Part shown: positions 1 to 12,000 of the stretch, in pieces
Layout: each line of letters opens with the position of its first letter
Position numbering within the stretch: the first letter of the stretch is position 1
Origin: Chrysaora quinquecirrha
Lineage: Eukaryota; Cnidaria; Scyphozoa; Semaeostomeae; Pelagiidae
Length of the DNA stretch: 64,000 nucleotides
NCBI GenBank assembly: GCA_014526335.1
Contig: JACTAT010000164.1
Coordinates: 709,001 to 773,000, forward strand
Direction of reading: 5' to 3'
Notes under the pieces: generated by a model
What the model saw: the letters and a program-made list of their open reading frames with translations, nothing else
The model's database searches: none
Told to the model about the DNA's origin: nothing
Made by a program: the position numbers and the translations under genes

Positions 1-299
1 AATATTTCATGAATTTTAACCTTGGTGAGCCGATGTTAAGTGTTTCCCTAACAGAATACGAGCTTATACTTCCCTAGAACAAACTCTCTATACAGTTTTT
101 TTTCTCAAGAGTCCACTAAGGAAAACCCATTCCATTAAAAATTGTACATGGAGTTACAACGCAAAGCACATTAGGCCAAGAATTATTTTCATTTTCAGCA
201 CTTTAAAGAAGTCGTTTTAATCAACATCCACTGGTTATCACCAGTTACGTCGATATGTGAATGTATGTAGGTATTCCACGAGTTGCACCTATGGTTGCA

Positions 300-470
300 C
301 ACGACAATAGACGGGATTTGAACCTGGACGGCATGACCAGAGAACTAACGACGGTTCCACTGAGCTATAGAGCTCAATAAAATCGTCGAGGAACTCTCCA
401 AGTCAGCCCAAGACTCTCCTCCAGCTTTGCCATTTCTTTCGGTTATATCAAATGTCGTTGGCTCTCTGGT
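300..470 (-). repeat. tRNA-derived SINE
   Basis: On the minus strand a pol III A box (TATAGCTCAGTGG, 369-357) is followed about 35 nt later by a B box (GGTTCAAATCCCG, about 325-312), the spacing of a tRNA promoter. The flanks cannot fold into a complete tRNA cloverleaf with an acceptor stem, so this is a tRNA-derived SINE and not a tRNA gene. The same layout recurs at 28465-28540, 43580-43735 and 53958-54090. Confidence 0.6.
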
Positions 471-474
471 CATG

Positions 475-870
475 CAGTACTTAGTATAATTTGGATACGG
501 GTATGTGCCGCCCATATGGGTGGGTTTTCGGCCCTAAAATTCTCTAAACATGGGTATGATTTTAACCAATACCCCATAAAAGTGGGTGGGAAAATTAAGA
601 AAAGTCGAAAGTTTAACTTTTATTTGGTAAGAAAAGTGGCCAAATCGCGTCAAAGATGTTTGAGTGCAATATCAAGCAATAATAAGGTTTAGAAATTATA
701 AAGTCTTATTATTCTCATATTCCGCTTTCTTTTATCATAAAACAGGGCCTGCTTCTGCAAAGGTTTACATTATAAGTGTGTGGGTTTCCGAAATTTCCGA
801 AATCTAGCGGCATCAGGCACATCAAGCCCGTCCATTCATAAGTGCCATCAAAGGTACCCCAAGATAACCT
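475..870 (-). repeat. MITE-like repeat, copy of the 3893-4266 element
   Basis: This stretch is a diverged reverse-complement copy of the element at 3893-4266. Shared landmarks are the 'acttagtataatttgg' end, 'gccgcccatatgggtggg', the block around 'cccataaaagtgggtggg' and 'tattattctcatattccgct'. It probably lies in the large fourth intron of CTDNEP1. Confidence 0.55.
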
Positions 871-1149
871 ATAGACATTCAATCAACGGAACCCTTCCGG
901 AATGTTCCTCTGACAAATGTCACAGGCTTGTTATGCATGATAAGCATTGATTATCATAGAATTACTTTTCATAACAGGTTCAAAATAGAAGCCAAAGAAT
1001 ATAGAAGTGAAAATTGGAAACACTTCCAGGAGTGCATTTGTGACACCTTTGTCAGTTTCTTGGTCTATGTGGCCCCTTGGTGGAAAAATCACAATGCTTC
1101 AATAAAACATTAGTGACTGTGTATCAGGGTGATTATGGCTAGCCCCATT

Positions 1150-1520
1150 TACATACTAATTTGTTTAATTGACCATGGCTAAACGATCAAACATTGTTTG
1201 TTAAACATTTGAAATTTTCTACTTGAGCAAAATGTTTTGCACCCTGGCTAATCGATCAAACATTGCTGGTCTAACATTTAAAAATTTTTGCTTTACAAAA
1301 AATGTTTGACAAGGGCCCCACGTTACAAAACATTCCTCCTCGAACATTTTTGCTTCTGTTAAACAAAAATTGCTTTTGGAGTTATTGCTGAGCAACTTCA
1401 GCTTACCAAGGAAAGTTTGTGACATTGCGTGATTGTCAAACATTGCTTGCAAGGCGAATTCCAATGGTCAGGCAGTCAAATTTTCTTGTAAAGCACATTC
1501 CAAATGTTGGACAAATTAAG
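1150..1520. repeat. foldback repeat of the GATCAAACATTG family
   Basis: The segment contains repeated 'cgatcaaacattg' and 'caaaatgttt' blocks. The same vocabulary recurs as inverted repeats at 35260-35700, 39890-40185, 56735-57186 and 62728-63010. This copy is diverged and no clean terminal repeat can be drawn. It sits just downstream of CTDNEP1 exon 4, in intron 4. Confidence 0.5.
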
Positions 1521-1551
1521 TTCGATTGTTTTGCAACAGCCTTACACTTAC

Positions 1552-4500
1552 TTTAACAGTGAAATCCGGTGGCATTGAAGTCTTGACTGATGGCTTTGCA
1601 AGTCTTAAAAACCAACAATTTACAAATCATCATAACATTTACATAAAATATATCATACAATATTGAATAATGAATACAATTTATTATTAAAACACAACAA
1701 TATAAAATGAATAGTTGTTTTACCCATCAGTATGTGAATGAACCAATGTTTCATCCAAATCAAGAACCATTATTTTTCTTTTAACAATACCTGAAAATAT
1801 ACAAAGCATGATATAAAAGCAAAGACCCAAGAATGAATGAAAAGTGGTATCTACATACTATAAATGAAATACTTTCTATGCGGATTTTATTTATCTGACC
1901 AATTTCAGGTGCACTTAACATATAAGACTGGTAGCATTTGGTTAAGTGAATAGATCAGTAATTCTTGCGATCCTATAAAACAATAGAGTGCTCAGTCAGG
2001 TAACCTCATATTACTCTTAGGTGCCAAATAAACGCCTCCCCTGTTTATTAATTTAGAGCTTTTCCCCCACCCCTACAGACCTTATTAGGATCCCCCATTT
2101 ATTAATTTTGGAAGAAAAAATTTTGGAAGAAAGAATTTCACTTGTGAAAGGAGAAAACTACGCTTCATAAACCTTATTTTTGATGAAATAACTCAGAAAA
2201 AACACAGTAGTGTACAAAACGTTTACACTCAGTAGTGTAATCATAGGCAGTGTATAATAGAAATAGTATAGTGTCTTGGGTAGTGTAGCGTATAAAAATT
2301 CGCCACCCACCCGTTTATTAAACCCCCCATTTATTAATATTTTCAAATAGTTCCCACCTCCCCATTTATTAAGACCCCTCATTCATTTTGCACCTTATAG
2401 TATGTTGTTAGTTCAAGCTTGAGGAGCATATGAGAATATTATTGTAGAGGTCTTGATAGGGCTTCGTAGGGCTTCTGGGTGGCATGTTCGGCAAGGAAGC
2501 AAGCCCACAATTAATGCAATTCATTACACAAACAGTAGTAAGGGGTGGATGATCTTGATGAAGGGATTGGCAATCTGAAACAGAGGGGACACTATCTATA
2601 ATTTGGGTACTGGGGACATGCACCCAGAATGGTATTGCTTTTCATGATTTTGGTATAAGGAACAGTCTCCGTTTTAGAGATTTTAGTATATTTTCACATA
2701 TTCGTGTAATATTTTCACAAAATTTGTATAACGTAGGGTACATTTTCAAAAAATTGACATAATGTCAAGTATGTTTTTTATGCTTAAGTGGCACATTCCT
2801 GAAATGTCCCCCCAGGGACACAATACCCCTTTGGTGGGTCACAAAAAGATTGTGAGGAATGCAAGGGTCAATGAGTTCATGAAAGGAAGAAGGAAGTCTC
2901 ATGATGCAGGCTGTCATGTTTTCATGCATAAGATTGCACATGCTCAGGCACATGCACAGGTTGAATAACAAGTATGTTTCATCACACGTGTAAACAACAC
3001 CAGCTGTGCAAACAACATTTTCTGCTCCTGTATGTCCTAACTTCAAGGCCCTTAAAGCAGTATTCACTCATACTGATATTACTGCATGGCTTCCTTGTTT
3101 ACTGTAATTTTACAGATTAATAATTATTCATGTATCATTCCTCCAGTTTAAAGAAAGGCCAGAGGTAGGACTTAGCTAATAGCAGTACTGTTTAGAAGGG
3201 GGTCCAGTATGGTCAGAGGCCGCAGGCCTGAGTTGTCAAGGGGCCCCCAAAAATTGCAATTCCCCTAATAATAGGTGTCTTGATTGCGGTACTCTGTATT
3301 CAACACATGCCAAAGGCAGAAGCTCCTACACAAGGTAAATGTTATTAGATACCCAAAGTAAAGAAAAACATAGCAGACTTACTTAGCCTCTGAGCTGATA
3401 TTGGTGATAATTCACATATGTCATATTTGATTGCTTGGTGCTGTATAATCTGAAAATGACAAACAAAAAACCCATTATCATTGTCAACATTACAAGACCA
3501 CAAGAAAACCAACACAGATAAAATACTTGCAGGGTACTCACGGCTTAGTAATTTTTTAAAATATATGAGTAAAATTCTTTCTTTTAGTCAGGCACTGAAA
3601 GACAGACAGTCATTTGACTTCAATGGCAACAAGAAAAGATAATGTTTCTCACTGTTTCGGACTGGGGCTTGCAAATAATTGACAAACTAGTGGGTTGGTT
3701 CACCTCCCACTGTTCATATGAGAATTTATCCCATCCAGACAAGACCTTATTGGTACAGTGGAGAAACCCCTAAAAATTCCCATATGAACAAAATTCTATT
3801 TTCATGTAAGAATCACTGTTTGAACCTGAGGCAAACCATCTAGGAAGCTTGTATGAGATCATTAAATCTTTAAATTTTTGAAAATGTTATTATCCCGGGG
3901 GAGGGGGGTACTTCACTTATGAGTGGATGGGGATGTGCCGCCCAGATTTGGGAAACCCACCCACTTATAATGTAAACCTTTGCAGAAACAGACCCTATTT
4001 TATGAGTAGAAATAAGCGGAATATGAGAATAATAAGACTTTATAGACCTATTTATTGCTTGATATTGTACTACGAACATCTTTGACGTGATTTTGCCACT
4101 TTTCTGACCGAATTAAAGTTAAACTTTCGACTTTTCTTCAATTTGCCACCCACTTTTATGGAGTTTTGGTTAGAATCATACCCATGTTTAGAGAATTTCA
4201 GTGCCCAAAACCCACCCATATGGGCGCACATACCCGTACCCAAATTATACTAAGTACCTCCCCCGGGCTTCCCTTTTGCCCAAGCTGGTCTTTTTGCCCC
4301 AATATTCTTGTTCGTTTTGCCCAATTAAAAAACTTGCTATTTATTACTTGTTTTGTCACTAAAACAGTCACCAGTGTGATAATCTGGGTTAATTGACAAA
4401 CTACAGGAAAGAAGTTTTCTGTATCCCAGACTGCATTTAATGCTGTGCATGGGCCCTTTTGTTCAAAACAATAGGGTCTTTTGCTTTTCTATTGTTCTCA

Positions 4501-5425
4501 CCCATGAAATTCACCATGCAAAAAAACAAAGAATGCAGTCTGGTCTGTGTCTTTTAGGTTTGGCGAAACGACCCATGATGTGTTGGGCGAAAAATCTTAG
4601 TAAGTTGGGCAAAAGGAAGTTTGTCGAATCAAAGGGTGGTCAATAGTCTTGACATTAGGGTGCATTCTGCGTTGCCGCCACGCCGGAGAATACGCCAACC
4701 AAATCGGACTTCACGCCAAAAGAAACAATAGATCTATTGTTTTATAATTGAAATAATAGTCTAGGCTATTGTTTCTTTGAAAGACTCACGCCAGTACACC
4801 AATAAAATTTCAGACTCCATGCCGGAGATCTCTGGCGTAGGCTACATGGAATGCACAATGGTTTGAAACCTTAGTAGCCTAGCCAAGACCTACAGTATGC
4901 ATCAATTTAGAATTTTCGCACAAGCACTCAGATCAATCAACTGAACAACAATTTCAAGTCAAGATGACTGGGATAGGACAAATACATGCAATGTCCAATA
5001 AATCAATCTTTTTAAAACCTTTGATTTAGCCACAGATTAGCTGTTAATATTTTAATCCGTTATTGGGCAAAATCCGCTAACAAATAGGCTAGGCGCCTAT
5101 AGGCCTTATGTAAATTCGAATTTGCTAGGTAAGCTTTATTGTCCGCTATCTCAACACATGAACGTTCAGTGAAATGACATGACAATTTGATGGGATTTGC
5201 CTGTGCGTGCCCATGTCAAAGTTGACACAATATCATGGGAAGCATTCACGCAATCATACTTACCGCTTTCATATTTCTACGTAACAAATTGTTGAAGAAT
5301 GTCCATATTTTCAGAAGCAGTACTGCAACAACCTTTACAACCAGAAAAACTTTTAATTTCCTGAAGATGAATTTCAGGCAGCGCAGCACCATTTCTTTCA
5401 GGCACGTTTCAGTTTTCTCTACCAT
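1552..5425 (-). CDS. CTDNEP1: CTD nuclear envelope phosphatase 1 (Dullard), 5' part
   Basis: Four exons join in phase on the minus strand: 5425-5264, 3449-3383, 1790-1724 and 1603-1552. The remaining exons must lie left of the window, after the gtaagt donor at 1551. The ATG is the first after an in-frame TAA 15 nt upstream. The 54-residue first exon has a hydrophobic segment (about 22-46, rich in V, L, F and K) matching the family's N-terminal membrane anchor. Exon 2 gives YDICELSPIS, like the family's YDILPLSPVS. Exon 3 holds the catalytic HAD motif DLDETLVHSH with the two essential aspartates, and exon 4 gives MPPDFTVK. The family dephosphorylates lipin at the ER and nuclear envelope, usually with CNEP1R1. 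That role is established for the family; the assignment here is by motif. Intron 1 (1.8 kb) holds the repeat at 3893-4266. Confidence 0.87.
3893..4266. repeat. MITE-like element with G-rich terminal inverted repeats
   Basis: The ends mirror each other: 'cccgggggaggggggtactt' on the left and 'aagtacctcccccggg' on the right. The internal halves also share blocks with the copies at 475-870 and 44580-44745. It lies in intron 1 of CTDNEP1. No target-site duplication is clear. Confidence 0.6.
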
Positions 5426-7177
5426 GAAATCACTCTCTTAGAGCTAAACTTGCTTCTTATCAGATGATTCTCAAAATATCTTTGATTTATCTTTTGAAGA
5501 AATAAATAGTAAACAATACTTGCATGCGCTACAACTTCAATTGTGGTCCGCCATGTTTACCAATCTATCCTGTGAATTGACAAGCTGTTGAACTGCATTA
5601 TGGGAAGAGAAGAGGAAGACGGAATGGGGGTCAGATGGGGTCTGATGGATTGTAGACGAAATAGGGGTGCAAGTTGGAAGAAAAAATGGCAACTGTGCGC
5701 GGTTGCCTGTTCAGAGCACACCCCAAATCCTAAATTCGGCAATGTTACTACCAGCAATTAGCATGCCAATTCTGAGGTCACCATCACCCAGGGCAGATCT
5801 CTACTCCTCTATAATCTTGTGTGTGATAGAGATTCTTAGAGGGGGCACAACAGATTGGCATAGGTCCCCATACTTGCAAACGTATTAGATGACTTTCCAC
5901 TCTGGCCTGTCGCCCTGTCAGTGTCGTTATCGCTTTTTTGGATGGATGTATGTGGTAGAATAGAACGGTGCAACGGAGGGCAACAGATTAAAAGCCTGAG
6001 ACAGAGGGAAAAACAAATTCAACGGTTAATACTTTCCATGAAGGATACTTACAAGATAATATTGATGAATATCTTCAATGTTTTCAGGAAGTGGGCGTCA
6101 GTGCATCGGCCCTTAAACTGCCTGAATTCCAACCTACCGCTATACATCGGTGATTGGGTGGGAAATACAATTTCCGGCCAATGCACCAGTCACCACGGAG
6201 AGGAACAGGAAAGATAAGAGGCAGAGAATAGTAGGGCAGGAAGATAATGCAGAGAAATAAAAAAAAAATCCAATGGGCCTAGTAATGTAGAAGGCAAAGG
6301 CTACATAACAGGGCGGGTGGGAGGGAAATTGCTGAATTGTCAAGGAAAGGATTGAGCTTGACGATGCCTCCTGTGTCCAAGAGTAGGAATGACTGAATGA
6401 CTGAGGGCACGTCGTAGCCCACCCAATATGATTATCATAAAACGGAAGGACTGCGACACGTCAATCACTATGACAGCTAACTGACAGTAGGGAATCCGAG
6501 GTGGACCCCATCAAAGTTTGGGTCCCCAAATAAAAACATGTTCCCTCCTGAAGTATTAACCCCACTTAAACTTTCTTGTCTAACTGGTATTAAACACTAT
6601 GTACTGCGTGGTGACCAAGGATATTCGCATAGTCACAAATCATTTCCTCTTACTTCAAATATCAATCAATAATTTCCTTTAACTCTTTATTCATCGGATG
6701 AAATGAAACTTCTCTCTATTTGGAGGCCCAGAGGATGTTTGACCTGACGGGATATGCCGCAGAGCAGTGTGTCGTTTTGCGGTAAAAGTTCTTACAAGAG
6801 TTATGGGATGGGACAGGATGTTCTTTTCTAATAAAAAATAAGCGACATAGTGCTTTAAAGAATGTTTTACGCAACAGGGTGTACTGTTAGCGCATTTTTT
6901 ATTTGACAGCTAGGAAAAAGAGATATAACAATTAATGTACACTCTACGCTAAGATCATGGCAAGTAAAGCATGTTTTAGTGATGTAAAGGACACCAGGAG
7001 ATTTTCAAAAGTAGGATAAATGGATAATTGTTTGGGGGCTGAGCCCCTTTTAAATCAAAGGTAATTTTAACAAGGGGGGCTGCGCCCCCTGAGAAATCAC
7101 CACTGTGTGTACGGGTGTTTAATGCAATTGATGGAGTACGCTTGGTTTAGTCGAAGAGTATCGGAACTAGAATGGAT
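5426..7177. other. non-coding stretch upstream of CTDNEP1
   Basis: I see no coding exon here. The first few hundred bases should hold the CTDNEP1 promoter and 5' UTR, but no TATA box or other element is convincing. Open frames of 60-100 codons exist on both strands and resemble no known protein. From about 6.5 to 7.1 kb the sequence is unremarkable and AT-rich. Confidence 0.4.
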
Positions 7178-7194
7178 AGTCGAGGATTAGTAAA

Positions 7195-7313
7195 TTATGC
7201 TGAAGATTCATTACGTTTTTGATAGTTACTTAGAATCAGTCTTCGCAAACTTGTTTTATTTGAGTCATGAACGACTTTCCTTTTATTTCTTCTTGGAAAT
7301 ATGATATTTGAAC
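7195..7313 (-). pseudogene. detached duplicate of the class C GPCR C-terminus
   Basis: On the minus strand 7313-7195 reads the last 38 codons and the stop of the GPCR at 9050-17095 (including FPRRNKRKVVHDSNKTS and SNYQKRNESSA). There are only a few nucleotide changes, and the encoded residues appear unchanged. Similarity continues about 20 bp past the stop, to around 7178, and stops abruptly at 7314 where the exon should continue upstream. No other exon of a second receptor is visible, so this is a segmental duplication or a deletion remnant of a tandem paralogue. Confidence 0.8.
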
Positions 7314-7920
7314 AGGGTATACTTTCAGGGAATTTTTATGCAACGGTGTACAGGATGCAGAGGGGTTTGCCATAAATCCCCGTTACATCCCTAGCCAAGT
7401 ACCCCCCCCCCCAGATATAGAGAAGGCTTTAAGTCCTTGTTGTACAGAAAGCGGGTGAATAGGACACGATTCAACAGCGTTGCATGCCGCTTCCAGGAAA
7501 TTGGAATATCAATACGCCACGTGAAGCAATTTTGACCGGAAACTGCCTATGTTCTATCCTTTTCTTTGTGCACCAAAGGGACATAGAGCATACAGCAAAT
7601 ATACATGCACGGGACGAAACTTGCAGTGGGCCACTGACCCTAACTTTGGTTTCCATTCTATCTCGCCATGATCTCGCATATCTGCTACTTAGGGCTAAAT
7701 AAAACCAAGCAGATCCAAAAGATCCGTACATTAAGGTTTCGATAAGGTTTCAAGGGGCGGATCGGCAACGATCCAGATGGATTCGCTTTTCTAGCATACC
7801 ACCAAGACCCAAAAAAGGAATAATCACGTTCCCAAGATCAAAGAATCCATGCTTACCTGTGTAACTGAAAAGCCTATTGTGACATTTCTAATTGGTATTT
7901 TTAAAATTTGGAATACAACT

Positions 7921-8310
7921 TTACAGAGAGGTCCGGGCGACGCGAGATTTTTCTGGAAAATGGTAGACATTTCGAGTAAGAGAATCCTCTCCTCGCACAA
8001 AGATCGGAATTGTGGTCGTTTCAGGAGACTTGAGGTTTTGCTTCAAAATCACGTTTGATGGAAAATAAATTGAAAGAAATGTTTCAATTGTTTCTGCAAA
8101 AAACTTTGACATTTACTATCACAGATTTCGTTTCTCCCTCTTTTCATTTATTATATGTGAATTAGAAGTAAAATTTGCTGCACTAACTCTCCTAAAGGGA
8201 CTTTAATCATGGTCTTAGCGCACAGAGAGGATTCCCTTACTCTACATATCTACCATTTTCCAGAAAATGTAGCGCCGAACCAGTCCTCTTTGAAAAGGTC
8301 TTTTTAAGAT
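7921..8310. repeat. inverted-repeat element
   Basis: The left half (cagagaggtccgggcg, ctggaaaatggtaga, gagaatcctctc) is mirrored by the right half (gagaggattcccttac, taccattttccag, cagtcctctttg). A solo half recurs at 63190-63270. It looks like a non-autonomous foldback or MITE element. No coding potential is evident. Confidence 0.55.
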
Positions 8311-8827
8311 CCACGGGAGAAAGTGCGATAAAACAAGTAATTACAATGCATGCGCATTAATATGTTCTTTTTAATTTCATAACAGTACATCCCACTTAAT
8401 TGTGTCTTACATTTAACAACTTTTTTTTAAAATAACTTAATATATTTTTCTTAGTTTCATTGTTTTGCCAACAACATTAATTTGCTGTTAAGGATGAGTT
8501 CTTTAGGCGCACAAGGAGCAGTCTTTATTTTGATTGGTTAATCTAACAGATCGAATTAATTAGATGGGTGGAAATTGAACTTGTTTGCTTAAAATGGTTT
8601 ATATCGCCCTCACGCTAAGAGCTACGAGAGTGTTTGCACGAGAGAAACTGGACCGGCTCCGATCCGATCCAGAAATAATTGACAACCGTATTTTTTGAGT
8701 TCACACTTGCGCTATAATCACACTTGTTGCTACAAAACTGCTTGAAATTTCTTCATCCAGCAGCATCTTATGGAGGCTAAAGCAGAAAAATCGACTTTTC
8801 TTCAAAATATGATGTGTTATTGTAGGC

Positions 8828-8833
8828 TTTATT
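8828..8833 (-). terminator. possible polyadenylation signal of the GPCR gene
   Basis: AATAAA on the minus strand lies about 220 nt past the GPCR stop codon. It is the first good hexamer downstream of the coding region. No transcript evidence is available. Confidence 0.3.
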
Positions 8834-9049
8834 CGTTCACTTTTTGTCACGTTTCGGGTCCGTGCCAGTTTGGATCCGATCCAAAGCGTTTGCATAGGAA
8901 TGAAACAGAGACCAGTTAGCTCTGCTTCTGAACAGATCCAGAACTGGTTCTAAAATAGAGCCAGAAAACATACCGATCCAAGAGATCCTGTGTCAGCGGA
9001 AGTCATTCTAAATCAAAGATATTGGTAGTTGAGGATTCGTATTCGTAAA

Positions 9050-12000
9050 TTATGCTGAAGATTCATTCCGTTTTTGATAGTTACTCAGAATCAGTCTTCG
9101 TAAACTTGTTTTATTTGAGTCATGAACGACTTTCCTTTTATTTCTTCTTGGAAATATGATATCTGAACTTTCACAATCTGAAGAATCATACGAGGCGTTA
9201 TGCTCAAACTTTTTGAAAATTTCATTTTCGTTTTTTATCAGCTTATCTATAAATTCAGTTTCAGCTATTTGATTGGGAATATTTCTCGTGGTTCTTGTTG
9301 CTTCACTCATTTGAAGTTGATTATTTAGTTCAGGTGATTTCTCTGAGGCTTTTTCGTCGCGAAGAGTAATCTCGGAGCTTGAAAAATTGTCTGACGAAAT
9401 CGTACTTTTTGAGTCACTCATATCAGAGTAAAAATTATTGGGCTGCAGACTGTCTAATGCATTACTATATAGCTCGCTTTTTAGGTCCTTTGGCATTCTT
9501 GTCCTCGCCTCGAAAATTTCAGCTAAAGAAGTCAAGTCGCCGTTTTGCAAACTATGTTCTGAACAATTTCCATTACTATCTTGTCCGCTCTTTTTTCTGC
9601 GTCTTTTCGCTCGCTTTTTGCAAAGAATTCTATCTCGTTTTTGCTCTTGACTTACACCATACCGAGACTGGTTAGAAATTGCTTCACTTCCGATTTCAAG
9701 TCTTCGTCTTTTCGATTCTCTATAACTCAACCCTGTCATCTCTACATTCCGTCCACTTCTTTGATCGCCGGACGAGTCCGATATCTGCATTTCAATATTT
9801 TTGCTCGGTCGCAGCAAAATAATATAGAGTTTCGGTGCAAAAATACATGAAAATTCCACAGTGGCAACAAATGTATACAAAAAGCAGCAAATTATGTCTT
9901 TCGAGTAGCTGACAGTTCCAACGTGTACTGGAATGTAGACAAGAATTGTGATGCATATTGAAATCATTGTGAAGGCAATGAACTTCGCTTCGTTGTAATT
10001 ATGTGGCACTTTGCGGACCAGAAATGCTTGGTATGTACATACCAAAATCAGTCCTGAAAGATGAAAGAGAGATGAAACCAGCGTCATACAAATTTCTATC
10101 ATTCGAGGGCAATCAAGTTTCAGAATATGCATTCTCCCTGCACACGGTGAGAAATGAGCCCAAGTGGAAGAAAATATGAAACACGACAGATATTTTAATA
10201 TTTTAATCCTCACTGCCACGAATGACTTATTTCTCAGCAAAACTTGCCCGCACACGGTGAGTGCCACGAATGGCATCTTGCACAGAACATAGATCCTAAA
10301 CGTGTGCGGCGGTCTTTGCAAACAGTAAACGAGCGTTTAAACGGGACGCCTGGGCATTTATCTTCGAAATTCACTATCCTTGGCGTTATTTCGGGAGGAG
10401 GGCAGTTTATGCTGGAGGGGCATTTATAAAAGAAGTTTCAATTTTATGATCTCATCATTACATGACATGTAAGAACTTGGTATGTAGGATCCAGTGTGTA
10501 GCTATACAGTCAAATATATAAGATAGCAATAGAGCGGAAAAATCTTAGACATACTTAATAAAGTTTTCGATTGACACATTGCAGTAAAAACGCCAGAAAC
10601 AGGCCAAAACAATTGACTTTATTGTAATACAAACTGAAGCTATGGCTAAACTAGGAGCACGAAATTGCATTCCGCGTGTCTCCCAGGCTGGCTAAACATG
10701 CGAGTGACAAGCGAGCAACATGTCTCCTGAGTCACTGAGACAAGAAATGTTTCTTTTGTCTCTCAGAAACATTTGCGTGTCTCTCGCTACGAATTCTGTC
10801 GTGCACTATAAAGATTCCAAGATGGCTAAAATGGGAGGCATCGAGAGAACATGTAACGTGTGAAAATGTCGCGCGCGAGATATCTCCCAGTTTAGCCAGG
10901 CCTTGATACTCAGATGCGGATCGAAATGCATCAAACAGAATAGGGTGAAGTTTGATTGACATCGTGATTAATTGATGCATTTGACCTAGTATTTGTATGC
11001 ATATGACAAAGTATTTGGAACAAGGCCTCTTGTCCAAGGAATTCGGCCTATTCTATTGATTTTCTACGTCCATAACTTCAATTCTTCCCGTTGTCCCCAG
11101 AAAGATGTTGGTAGTAGAGCAAGGCATCTTTTGCTTGAAACAAAATTGTAACCGGGGAGAAGGGGGAAGTCATAGAATAACAGCAGAACTATTCGTATCA
11201 TAGCGTAACGTAGGTGTATATTCCGCCTTAAACAATTGTTTCGGCCCGTTTCTGAATTTTATGCTTTGAGGAGTATCAACTTAGAGAGCTTTAGTAAGAG
11301 TAAGCATAAGAGAAAGAGTAAGAGTAAGAGTAAGAGTAAAATAAAGTAAGAGTAAGAGTAAGAGTAAGAGTAAGAGTAAGAGTAAGAGTAAGAGTAAGAG
11401 TAAGAGTAAGAGTAAGAGTAAGAGTAAGAGTAAGAGTAAGAGTAAGAGCAAAAGTAAGAGTAAGATATAAGAGTAAGAGTAAGAGTAAGAGTAAGATATT
11501 TCTGCTTTTCGTCACTATCCTGAAAACTAAAACGAAAAATCGTTCTTTATATGTACCTGCATTATACAGAGACCATATAGCGAGGCCTTTGCTTGCCCCA
11601 CTGAAACTGCATGTTAGAACTCGAGAAATTTGATCAACGAAAAATCCCGACTCCACGTGAGGAGGACTGAAAGCTAACAGCCAAACGAAACAGATCGCCT
11701 CCTCCACAGTGACTATGAAAAATACCATTAGATACTGCCATTTGCTGCTGAGGAAATGTGTGTTTCTTCTCATGATTCTCTTGCTGAAGATTCTCGCAAT
11801 TCTATTCGTTTTAACCAGCATAGTTCCTGGAATTGGAAGAAGTATAATAGGTTTAATTTAGTTTCATTACATGAGTCCAAGTTATTGCACATTGCAACCA
11901 CCACCTCAAGTTGTTGTTGTTGACAGAAGGCTGCTCATAGACTCACTACGTCGTTCCACTACTTCGATTAATGTTGTTGTTGTTGTAGTTGGTCTAGATA

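Noticed and set aside
5557..6343. Several 66-98-codon frames upstream of CTDNEP1
   Set aside because: No protein motif, no convincing splice signals and no second frame support; treated as chance.
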